64,000 nucleotides of DNA from Bacillus sp. sid0103 (GCF_019219025.1 NZ_JAHUWN010000019.1:62001-126000); one strand, 5' to 3'; shown: positions 1 through 10,202, numbered from the stretch's first letter. Notes: generated by a model from the sequence alone, not told the origin. Numbers and translations are program-made.

Positions 1-178
1 CGGAGAAAACCGCTCGGAATAAGATGGGAAAAAATGAGTCAAATGGGAATGACTGACGGAAAAACATCATCGAAGGCAATTTTGACAGCGCTATCATTCT
101 ATAGTCCCATTCAGGGAAAGGGGAAGCATGCTTACATAAGCTTCAATATAAAAAATAGATAGAGAGCGAGGAGAAACA
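1..178 (+). promoter_or_regulatory. Upstream region of first GH85 gene with cre-like site
   Basis: No gene is visible in this stretch. A TATAGT hexamer at 100-105 could be a -10 box, without a good -35 at standard spacing. At 122-137 lies GGAAGCATGCTTACAT, whose complement ATGTAAGCATGCTTCC resembles a CcpA catabolite-responsive element. The same motif recurs downstream of two other -10 boxes in the window (16139 and 26490). A purine-rich ribosome site (GAGGAG, about 168-173) precedes the GTG start at 179. The region left of the window is unknown, so a longer upstream operon cannot be excluded. Confidence 0.45.
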
Positions 179-2848
179 GTGAAAAATGTGAAAAAGGGCT
201 TTTTGTGGCTGGTTTTCTTTTTGGGCATCTTTGTGATGGGGTTATCACCCAACACAAGCTATGCCAAACAGCCAGAATCATCTTATTGGTATCCTGAGCA
301 ATTATTAAATTGGACGCCAGAAAACGATCCGGATGCGGTGTTTAACCGCAGCCAAATTCCATTGGGCAAACGGGAAGTGTTATACAAAGTCAATGAAAAT
401 GCCCAGTCAGATGCAAAGGTAGTAGCTTTGTCTGCACTCAACCCTACAACGAGTGGAGTACCGTCCCAAGGCGGGAAGGAATTTTTGGCGAATACCTTTA
501 GTTATTGGCAATACGTCGACATCCTGGTGTATTGGGCAGGTTCTTCCGGTGAAGGGATTATCGTGCCGCCAAGTGCGGACGTCATTGACGCTGCCCATAA
601 AAATGGCGTACCGATTTTGGGAAACGTTTTCTTTCCACCGACCGTCTATGGCGGAAAAGTTGCGTGGCTGAACCAAATGTTGACCCAACGGGAGGACGGC
701 TCATTCCCAGCGGCGGACAAGCTGCTTGAAGCGGCACGCTATTACGGATTTGACGGCTGGTTTATTAACCAGGAAACCGAAGGCGGAGATGCCAAGACAG
801 CTCAAAAAATGAAGGATTTCCTTGTCTATCTTCAGCAGCATAAGAGTGAAGGCATGCATATCATGTGGTACGATTCGATGACAAAGGACGGGAGGGTTAG
901 CTGGCAAAATGCGTTGACCAATCAAAACAGCAGCTTCCTGCAGGATGGGGAGACACGTGTTTCTGACAGTATGTTTTTAAACTTCTGGTGGCGCAATCAG
1001 CAATCTTCTGTTAACAAGGCTCAGGAAATTGGCAGAAGCCCGTATGATTTGTTTACCGGGATTGATGTGGAAGCAAATGGGACAAGCACTAACGTTCCTT
1101 GGGAGGGGATCTTCCCTGAGGGTAAAGCATCGTTAACTTCTTTAGGTATTTATCGTCCGGATTGGGCCTTTAAAACGGCTAGCACTATGGAGGAGTTTTA
1201 TCAGAAGGAGAATGAATTTTGGGTAGGAAAGTCCAAAAACCCTGCAGTAACCAGCAATAACGGGGCATGGAAAGGGATGGCCCATTACTTTACGGCTAAA
1301 ACCGCGATCGAGGAGCTTCCTTTTGTGACGCACTTTAATACAGGAAGCGGCAAGTTTTTCGCTACAGATGGAACGACGGTAAGCAATCAGTCCTGGAATA
1401 ACCGCAGTCTCCAGGATATCCTTCCGACCTGGCGCTGGCTGAAAGAGGGCGGGCAGGCTGTTAACGTCGATTTCGATTGGGATACAGCCTATTACGGCGG
1501 CAGCTCGTTAAAGCTTTCAGGAACAATCGAGGCGGACAACCCAACACATATTAAGCTTTATAAAACCAATCTGCCAATTCAAAAGGATACGGAAATCTCG
1601 CTGACATACAAAACAGATTTGAAAAAGCCAAACATGAAACTTGGAGTCAGCTTTACTGACAAACCCGACCAATTTGTGTTCTTTGATGTGGAAAAACTAA
1701 CGGATCAACCGTGGACTACTGATTCATTCAAACTAAAAAAATACAGTGGTAAAAACATCGCAGCCATTTCGCTTTTGGTTGAAAGTGATAAGGATGAGAA
1801 AGATTTTACGACCAATATCGGAGAAATCAAGGTTTATAACAAACAGGAAAAGCATAATTCCATCCTTGCTCCGAACGATGCAAAGGTAAATAAAATCGAG
1901 TTTAATAAAGGAATCTATGCGGACGTTGCACTTGCTTGGATGCCGTCTGATTCCGATGTGAGCCACTATGAAATTTACCGGAAGCTGCCGAACAATGAAA
2001 AAGAGTTTGTTGGTGCTACCCCTAATAAGGTGTATTACCTATCCAATCTGAAGAGAAGTGGCAAAGAAAGCAGCACCACGTTGGAAATTGTTGCGGTGAA
2101 CAAAGAGTTCAAACGCAGCGAACCGACATCGGTTACCTTCGATTGGCCGCCATATCCAAAGCCGCAAGCCGATTTCGGTGCCGATCAAACGGTAGCGGCT
2201 CCGGGGCAGGAAATTCATTTTCTTAATCGTTCATCAGAAGTAACAGAAGAGGTGGAATGGCACTTTGAAGGTGGAACCCCAGCAGTGAGTAATGAGGAAA
2301 ATCCGGTCGTCACCTATGAAAAAGAAGGCGTCTACACGGTTACCCTGATTGCGAAAAACAGCGAGGGTGAAAGTGTCCTGACAAAAGAAGCGATGATTAC
2401 CATTTCTGAAGCAGCCAAGGACATTCAAAATGTGGCATTGAATAAGACCGCGATCGCCAGTGGACAATGTGCTCCGTCTGAAGCAGCGAAGTATGCGTTC
2501 GATGGCAAAGTAAACAGTAAATGGTGTGCATTGGGGAATGCTCCTCATTGGCTGCAGGTTGATCTTGGAGATCAATTTGCTCTTTCCAAGTTTGTCATTC
2601 GCCATGCACAAGCGGGCGGGGAACCGCAAGCCTTTAACACCCAGGCCTTTAGGATTGAAGTAAGCACGGATGGAGTCAATTGGACAGAGGCTGTTAAGGT
2701 TACGGATAATACAGCGGCTGTTTCGGAACACAGCATCGCGTTAACAAACGCACGCTATGTTCGTTTATGGATTGACAAACCAACCCAAGGCGGCGATACG
2801 GCTGCGAGGATATTTGAATTTGAAGTCCATGGATTTCTGAATCCATAA
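179..2848 (+). CDS. Secreted endo-beta-N-acetylglucosaminidase, GH85, with PKD and discoidin-like domains
   Basis: An 889-residue secreted enzyme expected to cut the GlcNAc-beta-1,4-GlcNAc core of N-linked glycans on glycoproteins outside the cell. A signal peptide occupies about residues 1-29 (lysine-rich start, hydrophobic core, ending near SYAK). The GH85 catalytic domain follows; the motif FDGWFINQET at 191-200 holds the asparagine (N197) and acid/base glutamate (E199) typical of the family. A PKD-like beta domain lies at roughly 690-770 and a C-terminal F5/8 type C (CBM32-like) domain at about 775-889. No LPXTG anchor is seen, so the protein is probably released or only loosely held. Translation starts at GTG behind GAGGAG. 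A second GH85 gene follows 106 bp downstream, and the rest of the glycan locus continues on the same strand. GH85 assignment is firm; substrate class (high-mannose or complex) cannot be read from sequence. Confidence 0.93.
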   Translation: MKNVKKGFLWLVFFLGIFVMGLSPNTSYAKQPESSYWYPEQLLNWTPENDPDAVFNRSQIPLGKREVLYKVNENAQSDAKVVALSALNPTTSGVPSQGGKEFLANTFSYWQYVDILVYWAGSSGEGIIVPPSADVIDAAHKNGVPILGNVFFPPTVYGGKVAWLNQMLTQREDGSFPAADKLLEAARYYGFDGWFINQETEGGDAKTAQKMKDFLVYLQQHKSEGMHIMWYDSMTKDGRVSWQNALTNQNSSFLQDGETRVSDSMFLNFWWRNQQSSVNKAQEIGRSPYDLFTGIDVEANGTSTNVPWEGIFPEGKASLTSLGIYRPDWAFKTASTMEEFYQKENEFWVGKSKNPAVTSNNGAWKGMAHYFTAKTAIEELPFVTHFNTGSGKFFATDGTTVSNQSWNNRSLQDILPTWRWLKEGGQAVNVDFDWDTAYYGGSSLKLSGTIEADNPTHIKLYKTNLPIQKDTEISLTYKTDLKKPNMKLGVSFTDKPDQFVFFDVEKLTDQPWTTDSFKLKKYSGKNIAAISLLVESDKDEKDFTTNIGEIKVYNKQEKHNSILAPNDAKVNKIEFNKGIYADVALAWMPSDSDVSHYEIYRKLPNNEKEFVGATPNKVYYLSNLKRSGKESSTTLEIVAVNKEFKRSEPTSVTFDWPPYPKPQADFGADQTVAAPGQEIHFLNRSSEVTEEVEWHFEGGTPAVSNEENPVVTYEKEGVYTVTLIAKNSEGESVLTKEAMITISEAAKDIQNVALNKTAIASGQCAPSEAAKYAFDGKVNSKWCALGNAPHWLQVDLGDQFALSKFVIRHAQAGGEPQAFNTQAFRIEVSTDGVNWTEAVKVTDNTAAVSEHSIALTNARYVRLWIDKPTQGGDTAARIFEFEVHGFLNP

Positions 2849-2861
2849 CCATGACCATGGG

Positions 2862-2930
2862 GCCATGGGGATGGTTCCGCTGGCTTTTTCCAGGTGAACC
2901 TTGGGAGAAAGCCATGAGAACCGTCCCGCA
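2862..2930. repeat. Hairpin of the GGGACGGTTC repeat family between the GH85 genes
   Basis: GGGGATGGTTC (2867-2877) pairs with GAACCGTCCC (2918-2927), and inside it GGCTTTTTC pairs with GGAGAAAGCC. Related hairpins occur at 39580, 49952 and 56802. This kind of GGGACGGTT dyad is common between genes in Bacillaceae. It may attenuate transcription between the two GH85 genes, but no T-run follows. Confidence 0.6.
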
Positions 2931-2954
2931 GGCTTGAATTAGAGGAGGAGCAAG

Positions 2955-5900
2955 ATGAGGAGAAATAGAAGCAAGTTGTTCGGCCGCATTTTATCTGTAT
3001 CGGCTGCTTTCATGTTACTCGGTTCACTGGATGTCCCCGGGGCAAAAGCCGCTGTTAATGGGGACGGGACGGACATCGTCAATGAAAATTATGCGGACAG
3101 GCTCAGTCTAAAACCGCTGGCACCGGCCTTCAAGGTGGAAACACTTCTGAACTGGTCGCCTGAAAACGACCCGGATGCCGAAATAGACCGTGCCAGCATT
3201 CCGTTAAACAAAAATCGCTTTAAAGGTTCCCAGGTTAATCCGCTGGCAAATCCAAAAGCTGGCATCACCTCTGCTGCGATTACGAACTGGAATCATGATG
3301 AGGCCAGCTCTGTCGGAGGCAATGATTTTAATGTTTATGCTTTCGACAACTGGCAATTACTAGATTCCTATATTTACTGGTCAGGAACCAATGAAGGAAT
3401 TTTTGCGATTCCTACACCGGATATCGTCGATGCTGCCCACCGGAATGGGGTGCCTGTTTATGCTACGCTTGGTTTCCCATGGGGCAAATCCGCTGAGGGA
3501 GTCGCCGAAATCGAAAAGTTCACACAGCAGAAACAAGATGGCAGTTTCCCAGTCGCTGACAAGATGATGGAGGTAGCGGAATACTATGGTTTTGACGGCT
3601 ATTTTTTCAATCAGGAAACGTCTGGTGTCAGCAAGGCCACTGCTGAACGCATGAATGAAATGATGCGCTATATAAAACGGAATTCCAACCTGAATGTCAG
3701 CTGGTATGACGCGCAGGACAATACGGGAGCCATCAACTATCAGGATTCCATCAACAGCAAAAATGACATGTATGTGAAACCGGCAGAAGATGGGATATAT
3801 GCCGTTGATGAGTTCTTTTTAAACTATAACTGGACAACCAGTAAGATTAACACCACAGTAGAAACGATGAGAAGCCATAACCGCAGCCCGTTTGATGCCT
3901 ATGCGGGTTTTGAAATTCAACAGAATTCTTATAATACCAAAATTAATACCAATGCACTGCTCGATGAAAAGAAACAGCCAAAAGTGTCGATTGCCCTTTA
4001 TGCGCCAAACTCGACAATGGGATTAGCGGCTGATCCTGCTGACTTCCATGAAAAAGAAAAGAATTTATGGACAGGTCCGCAGGGTGATCCCACCCGTGCA
4101 GATGATTCGGCTGAGTGGAAAGGGATGGCGCGTTTTGTCACTGATGCATCTGTTATTCAATCTAAGCCGTTTACCACTAACTTTAACAGCGGCCACGGAA
4201 AACAATATTTTGTGAACGGGAAAATCGCCAATGAACTTGAGTGGAATAACCGCTCTATCCAGGATATCATGCCGACTTGGCGCTGGTGGATCCGCAGTCA
4301 AGGCAGCAAAATCAAGGTAGCCTATGATTTTGATAAAGCCTTTAACGGAGGAAATTCCCTGAAATTTAGCGGTGCACTCGAAGCGGGGTCTGTCAATAAC
4401 ACGATGCTGTACAGTTCAAAACTTCCGATTACGGACACAACAAAGGTCCGTGTTGTTTATCAAAACCAATCGGGAGCGGATGTGTCATTGGGTGTGGCCT
4501 ATAGTGAAGACTATGCACAAAACAACATGAAATATTATCCGCTGCCTAAGTCGGGTGATGGCTGGCAGACAGCGGTTGTTGATCTTGGAAAGGATGCTGG
4601 GAAAACAGCCTATGCGCTAAGTCTGAAAGTCAACAACGCTGAAAAAATGGAAAACTACTCGATTCATTTAGGCGAGCTGTCCGTCTATGATGCCGCAGCA
4701 GCCGTGCTGACGAAACCTGCTGATGTGAAAATTATGGAAAAGATGCCGAAAACAGCCTTTGAGGCGGAAGCCCGCCTAAGCTGGTCCGAGCAGAAGAATG
4801 TCTTGCATTATGAGGTTTACCAGGAGAATGCTGATGGTGTGGAAACACTATTGGGCGTAACACCGAATAACTATTTCTATACACCAAATATTACGAGAAC
4901 GATTGAAAATGCTTCGGCTGATAACATCACGAAACTGAAAGTGGTGCCGGTCAATCAGGATTATGTACGCGGTCAAGCCGCCACAGTTTCTTTTGACTGG
5001 GGCATGGGAACGGATGCAACCGAGATCGAGAAAAACCCTACTTCTCCGAATGTGGCGTTAAAGGCCAAAGTAACCTCTGTCTCCGCTGAAAATGCAGCAG
5101 AACCTGCCTCTAAAGCACTGGACGGAACTGCCCTCGCAAATAGTAAATGGTGCGCAACCAATTTGAAAACCGGTTATATGACCATTGATATTGGTGAGGA
5201 GAAAACAATCCGCCGCTGGCGTGTTGAACATGCTGAATATGGCGGGGAAGCCAATAACATGAACACCGTGGATTTTGAGCTGCTTTATAAAAATCAAAAC
5301 GGCGAATGGATCAGCGCCAAACGGATTACAGATAATACGAAAGCTGTGACAGATGTGGTGTTAGATCAGCCTGTTACGGCAAGGGAATTCAAACTGCAGA
5401 TTTATAATAGCGGTACTTCCCCTTGGGGTGCGATCCGTATCTATGATTGGCAGATGTTTGAAAGTTCTGCCCTTCCGAGAACAGAAAATGTGATGATGCA
5501 TTTTGTAAAGGCTGAAAATCATGCAGGGGCCCAAGATAAGGTAACCATTGAAAGAGTGAAAAAAGGTCAAACGGTTCGATTATATAAGTCCTTAGATGCA
5601 AAGAGTATTCTGGCAGAAAAGACGGCTGACCAAGACGGAACGATCACATTTGAACAGCTGGATTTCGGTTCTGAGTCTGGAAGAATCTATTACACTATCC
5701 AACAGGAAGATGAAAGAGAAAGCCTAAGGTTTAGTGCCGCTTACTTGAACGAAAAGGTAACGCAAGTCATTCGTCAAATCAACGCTCTTCCTGACGTGGA
5801 TCAATTGACGTTAGATGATAAGAATCGTGTCAATGACTGCAAAGTTGCCTACAACAAGCTTCATCCAACCTTACGAAAACAGGTAACAAATTATGACCGT

Positions 5901-5960
5901 CTGGTTCAGTTAATGGATCGGATGGAGGAATTAAAAAAGGATTTCAATAATGGAAATTAA
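2955..5960 (+). CDS. Second secreted endo-beta-N-acetylglucosaminidase, GH85
   Basis: A 1001-residue paralogue of the preceding enzyme with the same predicted reaction on N-glycan cores. A signal peptide ends near AKA at about residue 32. The catalytic motif FDGYFFNQET (213-222) carries N219 and E221. After the catalytic and beta-sandwich regions comes an F5/8 type C domain (about 697-840). The C-terminus differs from the first enzyme: there is no clear PKD domain, and the last ~65 residues form a charged helical module resembling FIVAR-type helical domains of surface proteins. Start ATG is preceded by GAGGAGGAG. A strong terminator follows, so the two GH85 genes form the first transcript of the locus. 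Two divergent copies suggest different glycoprotein targets or a wall-attached versus released form; that is inference. Confidence 0.93.
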   Translation: MRRNRSKLFGRILSVSAAFMLLGSLDVPGAKAAVNGDGTDIVNENYADRLSLKPLAPAFKVETLLNWSPENDPDAEIDRASIPLNKNRFKGSQVNPLANPKAGITSAAITNWNHDEASSVGGNDFNVYAFDNWQLLDSYIYWSGTNEGIFAIPTPDIVDAAHRNGVPVYATLGFPWGKSAEGVAEIEKFTQQKQDGSFPVADKMMEVAEYYGFDGYFFNQETSGVSKATAERMNEMMRYIKRNSNLNVSWYDAQDNTGAINYQDSINSKNDMYVKPAEDGIYAVDEFFLNYNWTTSKINTTVETMRSHNRSPFDAYAGFEIQQNSYNTKINTNALLDEKKQPKVSIALYAPNSTMGLAADPADFHEKEKNLWTGPQGDPTRADDSAEWKGMARFVTDASVIQSKPFTTNFNSGHGKQYFVNGKIANELEWNNRSIQDIMPTWRWWIRSQGSKIKVAYDFDKAFNGGNSLKFSGALEAGSVNNTMLYSSKLPITDTTKVRVVYQNQSGADVSLGVAYSEDYAQNNMKYYPLPKSGDGWQTAVVDLGKDAGKTAYALSLKVNNAEKMENYSIHLGELSVYDAAAAVLTKPADVKIMEKMPKTAFEAEARLSWSEQKNVLHYEVYQENADGVETLLGVTPNNYFYTPNITRTIENASADNITKLKVVPVNQDYVRGQAATVSFDWGMGTDATEIEKNPTSPNVALKAKVTSVSAENAAEPASKALDGTALANSKWCATNLKTGYMTIDIGEEKTIRRWRVEHAEYGGEANNMNTVDFELLYKNQNGEWISAKRITDNTKAVTDVVLDQPVTAREFKLQIYNSGTSPWGAIRIYDWQMFESSALPRTENVMMHFVKAENHAGAQDKVTIERVKKGQTVRLYKSLDAKSILAEKTADQDGTITFEQLDFGSESGRIYYTIQQEDERESLRFSAAYLNEKVTQVIRQINALPDVDQLTLDDKNRVNDCKVAYNKLHPTLRKQVTNYDRLVQLMDRMEELKKDFNNGN

Positions 5961-5969
5961 ATAAGAGAA

Positions 5970-6017
5970 GGGGGCAGACCTCATTGCATGAAAGCAATGA
6001 GGTTTGCCCCCTTTTTT
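5970..6017 (+). terminator. Rho-independent terminator after the GH85 pair
   Basis: An 18-bp stem (5970-5987 with 5994-6011, one G-T pair), a 6-nt loop and six T. It separates the secreted enzymes from the intracellular enzyme operon. Confidence 0.93.
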
Positions 6018-6069
6018 ATGAACTATTTTAAGATACACTGTAAAATCCATAGGACTTACTAGTAATCTA

Positions 6070-6125
6070 TTGCTCCAAAATCCTGGCTTGTTAAAATGAA
6101 GTCAAAGTAAATGATAGCGTTTTCG
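6070..6125 (+). promoter_or_regulatory. Promoter and cre-like site of the mannosidase operon
   Basis: TTGCTC (6070-6075), a 16-bp spacer and TAAAAT (6092-6097) form a plausible SigA promoter. TGATAGCGTTTTCG at 6112-6125 matches the cre consensus TGWNANCGNTNWCA at most positions and would lie just downstream of the transcription start. This suggests CcpA repression of the operon in the presence of preferred sugars. The motif match is seen; CcpA binding is inferred. Confidence 0.5.
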
Positions 6126-6159
6126 TATCGCTGAAATAAAGGAAAGTGGGTAAGAATCT

Positions 6160-8859
6160 ATGAACAAAACTGCACATATTATCTCTCACTCCCATTGGGA
6201 CAGGGAATGGTACTTGCCTTTTGAACAGCACCGTTACTACTTCATAAAGCTTATGAATGATTTAATAGACCAGTTCAAAAAAGAAGGAAATGCCTTTCAA
6301 GCGTTCCATCTTGATGGCCAGACTGTTCTTTTGGAAGACTATTTTGCCGTTCATCCGGAAAACCGGGAGATCGTTAAACAATTAATCGAAGAGGAAAAGC
6401 TGCATATCGGACCGTGGTATGTGCTGCAGGATGCTTTTTTAACAAGCTCTGAAGCAAATGTCCGAAACCTGCAAATCGGTTTAAATGATGCCAAAGCTTA
6501 TGGACATGTATCAAAAATTGGCTATTTTCCTGACACTTTCGGCATTTATGGGCAGGCGCCCCAGCTTTTAAAGCAAGCGGGGATTGATACGGCTGCCTTC
6601 GGAAGAGGCGTAAAACCGACCGGGTTTAATAACACGGTGTCAGATTCTCCTGATTATGAATCTCCTTATTCCGAGATGATCTGGAAATCACCGGACGGCT
6701 CCCATGTATTGGGAATTCTTTTTGCCAATTGGTATTCTAACGGTAATGAAATCCCGGTGGACGAAGAGGAAGCGAAAAAATTCTGGGATATGAAGCTCCG
6801 GGATGCCGAAAAATATGCGTCCACCAATCAGTTATTGTTTATGAACGGATGTGACCACCAGCCGCTGCAAAAAACGATTCCGCAGGCCATTGAAACCGCA
6901 TCCCGTTTATATCCTGATTACACGTTTAAGCATTCAAGTTTTGATGAATATACGAAGGCTTTAAAAGAAGCTCTTCCAGAGAAACTGCAGGTCATTGAAG
7001 GAGAATTGCGCAATCAGCGGACCGATGGCTGGTCGACGCTAGTCAATACCGCATCCAGCCGGATTTATTTAAAGCAATGGAACAACCACTGTCAATCTCT
7101 TTTGGAAAAGATTGCCGAACCGCTCGCTAGCATGGCCTTTTTAGCAGGCGGGACTTACCCAAGGGAATATCTCCGCTTCATGTGGAAATCATTGATGAAA
7201 AATCACCCTCATGACAGCATTTGCGGCTGCAGCGTGGATGAGGTGCACCGCGAAATGGTGACCCGCTTTGAAACGGTTTCGCAAATGGGAGAGGTTTTTG
7301 TTCAGGAGCATGCAGCGGAGCTTGTCCGTAAAATTGATACTTTTGGCGCACCGGAAGGCGGAATTCCTCTTGTTGTCTTGAATACAACGGGCTGGAACAA
7401 AGACGAAGTCGTCACGAAAACAGTCGATCTGGAAAAAGTCTATTTCTCCCAAATGCATTTTGAGCAAATTCCAATCTATTTACAGGATAAAGACATGCCG
7501 TCCTACAAGCTGGTGGACCAAGCGGGCAATACCATCGAATGTCATCTGGAAAACCCGGTGGTTGAGTTTGGCTATGATTTACCGGATGACAAATTCCGCC
7601 AGCCGTTTTTTGCCAAACGGGCCAAGCTGTCCTTCTTTGCAGAAAATATACCGGCATTCGGCTACAAGACATTCTATCTTATTCCGCAGGAGAAGCCTGG
7701 CGGGCAGCTCCAAGAACACTCGGCCGACGGCGGTATGGAGATGGAAAATGAATATGTTCACATCCTGTTTCATGAGGATGGCACCTATGATCTAACGAAT
7801 AAAGCAACCGGCAAGACTTTCCATTGTCTCGGTATTTACGAGGACACAGGGGATGTCGGGAATGAATATATGTACAAGGAAGCAAAAGGACATGATCCGA
7901 TTACGACAAAGGGTGTGCCGGCCGAATTTCGTTTCATTGAAAAAACACGGCTTCGAACCGAGCTTGAATTTACGCACACCTTAACCATCCCGGTTTCAGC
8001 GGACGATCGATTAGCGATCGAACGGAACCGCTTGATTTGGCATAAGGAAAGAGAAGCAGGCAGATCGTGCGAAACGACGACCATCACACTGCGTACCGTT
8101 GCCACTCTTGAAAAAGGAATGAAGGGTCCAGCCTTCAAACTGACCATTAACAATCAAGCGACGGATCACCGCCTGCGTGTCCTTTTCCCAACAGGATTGA
8201 AAACGGAAACACACCAGGCAGACAGTATTTTTGAGATTGTGACACGCCCGAATACACCGGAAAAGGAATGGGAAAATCCAAGCTTCTGTCATCATCAGCA
8301 GCGCTTCGCCAGTCTTGCGGATGACGAAGTAGGCTTAACCGTGGCCACGGATGGTCTTCAGGAATATGAAATCCTGCCGGCGGACGGAACGATTGCCCTC
8401 ACCGTACTTCGCTCGGTTGCAGAGCTTGGCGACTGGGGCTACTTCCCGACACCGGAGGCTCAGTGCCTAGGGAATCAAACAGCCGAATGGCAAGTGCTCC
8501 CGCATGAAAAAGATGTGGTGGCGTCAAAAGCATTTGTGGAGGCTTATCAATATAAAGTTCCCCTTCAGGTTATTCAGACAAGTGCCCATGAAGGAACCTT
8601 GCCAGCTGACCATCAGTTTGTGAAGTGGGAGTCCGAGGGCCTTGCGTGGGCATCCATGAAAGTGGCGGAGGAATGTGACGACGTGATGATTCGCTGGTTT
8701 AATCCGGCGCTAACTAGTAAAAGTCTTAAGGCATCCATCCAGCCGGATTTTAGATCTTATAAGAGTACGATACTTGAAGAAAAAACCAAGGATTCCAGCG
8801 ACCAGTATGAAGTGGCTGGCTATGAAATTATTACACTAGGTTTTCAACCAAAGCGATAG
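6160..8859 (+). CDS. Alpha-mannosidase, GH38 (MngB-like subgroup), cytoplasmic
   Basis: An 899-residue family 38 retaining alpha-mannosidase. The zinc-binding motif HSHWDREW lies at residues 10-17, directly at the N-terminus, and the nucleophile is probably D125 in the GYFPDTFG motif. Length and early placement of the motif fit the MngB-like subgroup (mannosylglycerate hydrolase and relatives) rather than the longer type at 12797. No signal peptide is present, so the enzyme acts on imported oligosaccharides. It is first in a tight operon: GH125 begins 11 bp downstream. Pairing of GH38 with GH125 is known from N-glycan and mannan loci, where they jointly trim alpha-1,3 and alpha-1,6 mannose. 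Mannosylglycerate hydrolysis is the main alternative, less likely in this context. Confidence 0.9.
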   Translation: MNKTAHIISHSHWDREWYLPFEQHRYYFIKLMNDLIDQFKKEGNAFQAFHLDGQTVLLEDYFAVHPENREIVKQLIEEEKLHIGPWYVLQDAFLTSSEANVRNLQIGLNDAKAYGHVSKIGYFPDTFGIYGQAPQLLKQAGIDTAAFGRGVKPTGFNNTVSDSPDYESPYSEMIWKSPDGSHVLGILFANWYSNGNEIPVDEEEAKKFWDMKLRDAEKYASTNQLLFMNGCDHQPLQKTIPQAIETASRLYPDYTFKHSSFDEYTKALKEALPEKLQVIEGELRNQRTDGWSTLVNTASSRIYLKQWNNHCQSLLEKIAEPLASMAFLAGGTYPREYLRFMWKSLMKNHPHDSICGCSVDEVHREMVTRFETVSQMGEVFVQEHAAELVRKIDTFGAPEGGIPLVVLNTTGWNKDEVVTKTVDLEKVYFSQMHFEQIPIYLQDKDMPSYKLVDQAGNTIECHLENPVVEFGYDLPDDKFRQPFFAKRAKLSFFAENIPAFGYKTFYLIPQEKPGGQLQEHSADGGMEMENEYVHILFHEDGTYDLTNKATGKTFHCLGIYEDTGDVGNEYMYKEAKGHDPITTKGVPAEFRFIEKTRLRTELEFTHTLTIPVSADDRLAIERNRLIWHKEREAGRSCETTTITLRTVATLEKGMKGPAFKLTINNQATDHRLRVLFPTGLKTETHQADSIFEIVTRPNTPEKEWENPSFCHHQQRFASLADDEVGLTVATDGLQEYEILPADGTIALTVLRSVAELGDWGYFPTPEAQCLGNQTAEWQVLPHEKDVVASKAFVEAYQYKVPLQVIQTSAHEGTLPADHQFVKWESEGLAWASMKVAEECDDVMIRWFNPALTSKSLKASIQPDFRSYKSTILEEKTKDSSDQYEVAGYEIITLGFQPKR

Positions 8860-8870
8860 GAGAGGGAAAG

Positions 8871-10202
8871 ATGACAGCACTAATTCCAAAATCGATGCAA
8901 AAATTGATCCAACATGTGAAGGAATGTTTTCCTGGGGATGAAAAATTACACCAAATGTTTGAACAATGCTTTGTCAATACGTATACCACGACGCTGAAAA
9001 AACTAGAAGACGGAAAAACATTTGTCGTAACCGGGGACATTCCGGCGATGTGGTTAAGAGACTCAGCAGCACAAGTTCGTCCCTATTTGCTTGCTGCAGA
9101 GGAGGATGAAGAACTGGCTGATTTACTCGAAGGGGTCATTCGCCAGCAATTCGCCTTTATCTTACATGATCCTTATGCCAATGCTTTTAATGAAACGGAA
9201 AATGGCAAGGGGCATCAGACCGATCTTACCAACATGACACCCCATATTTGGGAACGGAAATACGAAATTGACTCTTTATGCTATCCGATCCAGCTTGCCT
9301 ATCTGTTTTGGAAGTCAACCGGACGTACTTCCTATATAAAAGAAACGTTCCAAGAAGTGCTCGAGAAGATTATCCATGTTTGGAGGACGGAGCAGGATCA
9401 TGAAAACAAGTCTCCTTACCGGTTTGAGCGGGCCGATGTGCGCCAATCCGATACATTAATTCGAGAAGGAAAAGGCGGGCGTGTTGTTCCGACCGGAATG
9501 ACCTGGAGCGCCTTCCGTCCAAGTGATGATGCTTGCACATACGGATACCTTGTCCCGGCGAATATGTTTGCCGTTGTCGTGTTGGGATATGCGGCTGAAA
9601 TGTGTGATGAGGTGTTAACTGATTCTTCCTTAAAAGAAGAATGCTTAAAACTTCGTGACGAAATTAGGCAGGGGATTGAACAATATGCGAAATTGGACCA
9701 CCCGATCTACGGTGAGATGTATGTCTATGAAACCGATGGGGAAGGCCGCGTCCATTTAATGGATGACGCCAATGTTCCAAGTTTGCTTGCGGCACCGTAT
9801 TTAGGGTACATCCCATTTGATGATCCGACGTATGTAAATACACGAAGTTTCCTTTTAAGCAGGGATAATCCCTATTATTACGAAGGGAAGTATGCCAATG
9901 GTATCGGCAGCCCGCATACGCCAGACCACTATATTTGGCATATTGCCCTTGCCATCCAAGGGATGACCGCGACAAATGAAGAGGAAAAACAGCAAATCTT
10001 TGCTTATTTTAAAAACTCAGATGGCGGTACGAATTTTATGCATGAAGGCTTTAACGCCGATTGTCCTGAGGAATTTACAAGGGACTGGTTCGCGTGGGCG
10101 AATACGATGTTTAGTGAATTCGTGCTAAGTTTATCAGGTAAAGCAGTGAACGGAAGTCCGCTTTATCATCAATTCATGAAAAATTACAGCAATCAAGCTT
10201 AA
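8871..10202 (+). CDS. Exo-alpha-1,6-mannosidase, GH125
   Basis: A 443-residue protein of the GH125 family (formerly DUF1237), inverting exo-alpha-1,6-mannosidases. The conserved segment GDIPAMWLRDS is at residues 56-66 and a second conserved stretch, WSAFRPSDDACTYGYL, in the middle of the protein. No signal peptide is present, so it should be cytoplasmic. The GGGAAAG ribosome site lies directly before ATG and only 11 bp separate it from the GH38 gene, so the two are translated from one mRNA. In Streptococcus pneumoniae and Clostridium perfringens, GH125 removes the alpha-1,6 arm of the N-glycan core; the same role is inferred here. Confidence 0.93.
   Translation: MTALIPKSMQKLIQHVKECFPGDEKLHQMFEQCFVNTYTTTLKKLEDGKTFVVTGDIPAMWLRDSAAQVRPYLLAAEEDEELADLLEGVIRQQFAFILHDPYANAFNETENGKGHQTDLTNMTPHIWERKYEIDSLCYPIQLAYLFWKSTGRTSYIKETFQEVLEKIIHVWRTEQDHENKSPYRFERADVRQSDTLIREGKGGRVVPTGMTWSAFRPSDDACTYGYLVPANMFAVVVLGYAAEMCDEVLTDSSLKEECLKLRDEIRQGIEQYAKLDHPIYGEMYVYETDGEGRVHLMDDANVPSLLAAPYLGYIPFDDPTYVNTRSFLLSRDNPYYYEGKYANGIGSPHTPDHYIWHIALAIQGMTATNEEEKQQIFAYFKNSDGGTNFMHEGFNADCPEEFTRDWFAWANTMFSEFVLSLSGKAVNGSPLYHQFMKNYSNQA

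Noticed and set aside
2234..2731. Minus-strand open frame of 165 codons
   Set aside because: It lies wholly inside the well-supported GH85 gene and has no family signature or ribosome site.
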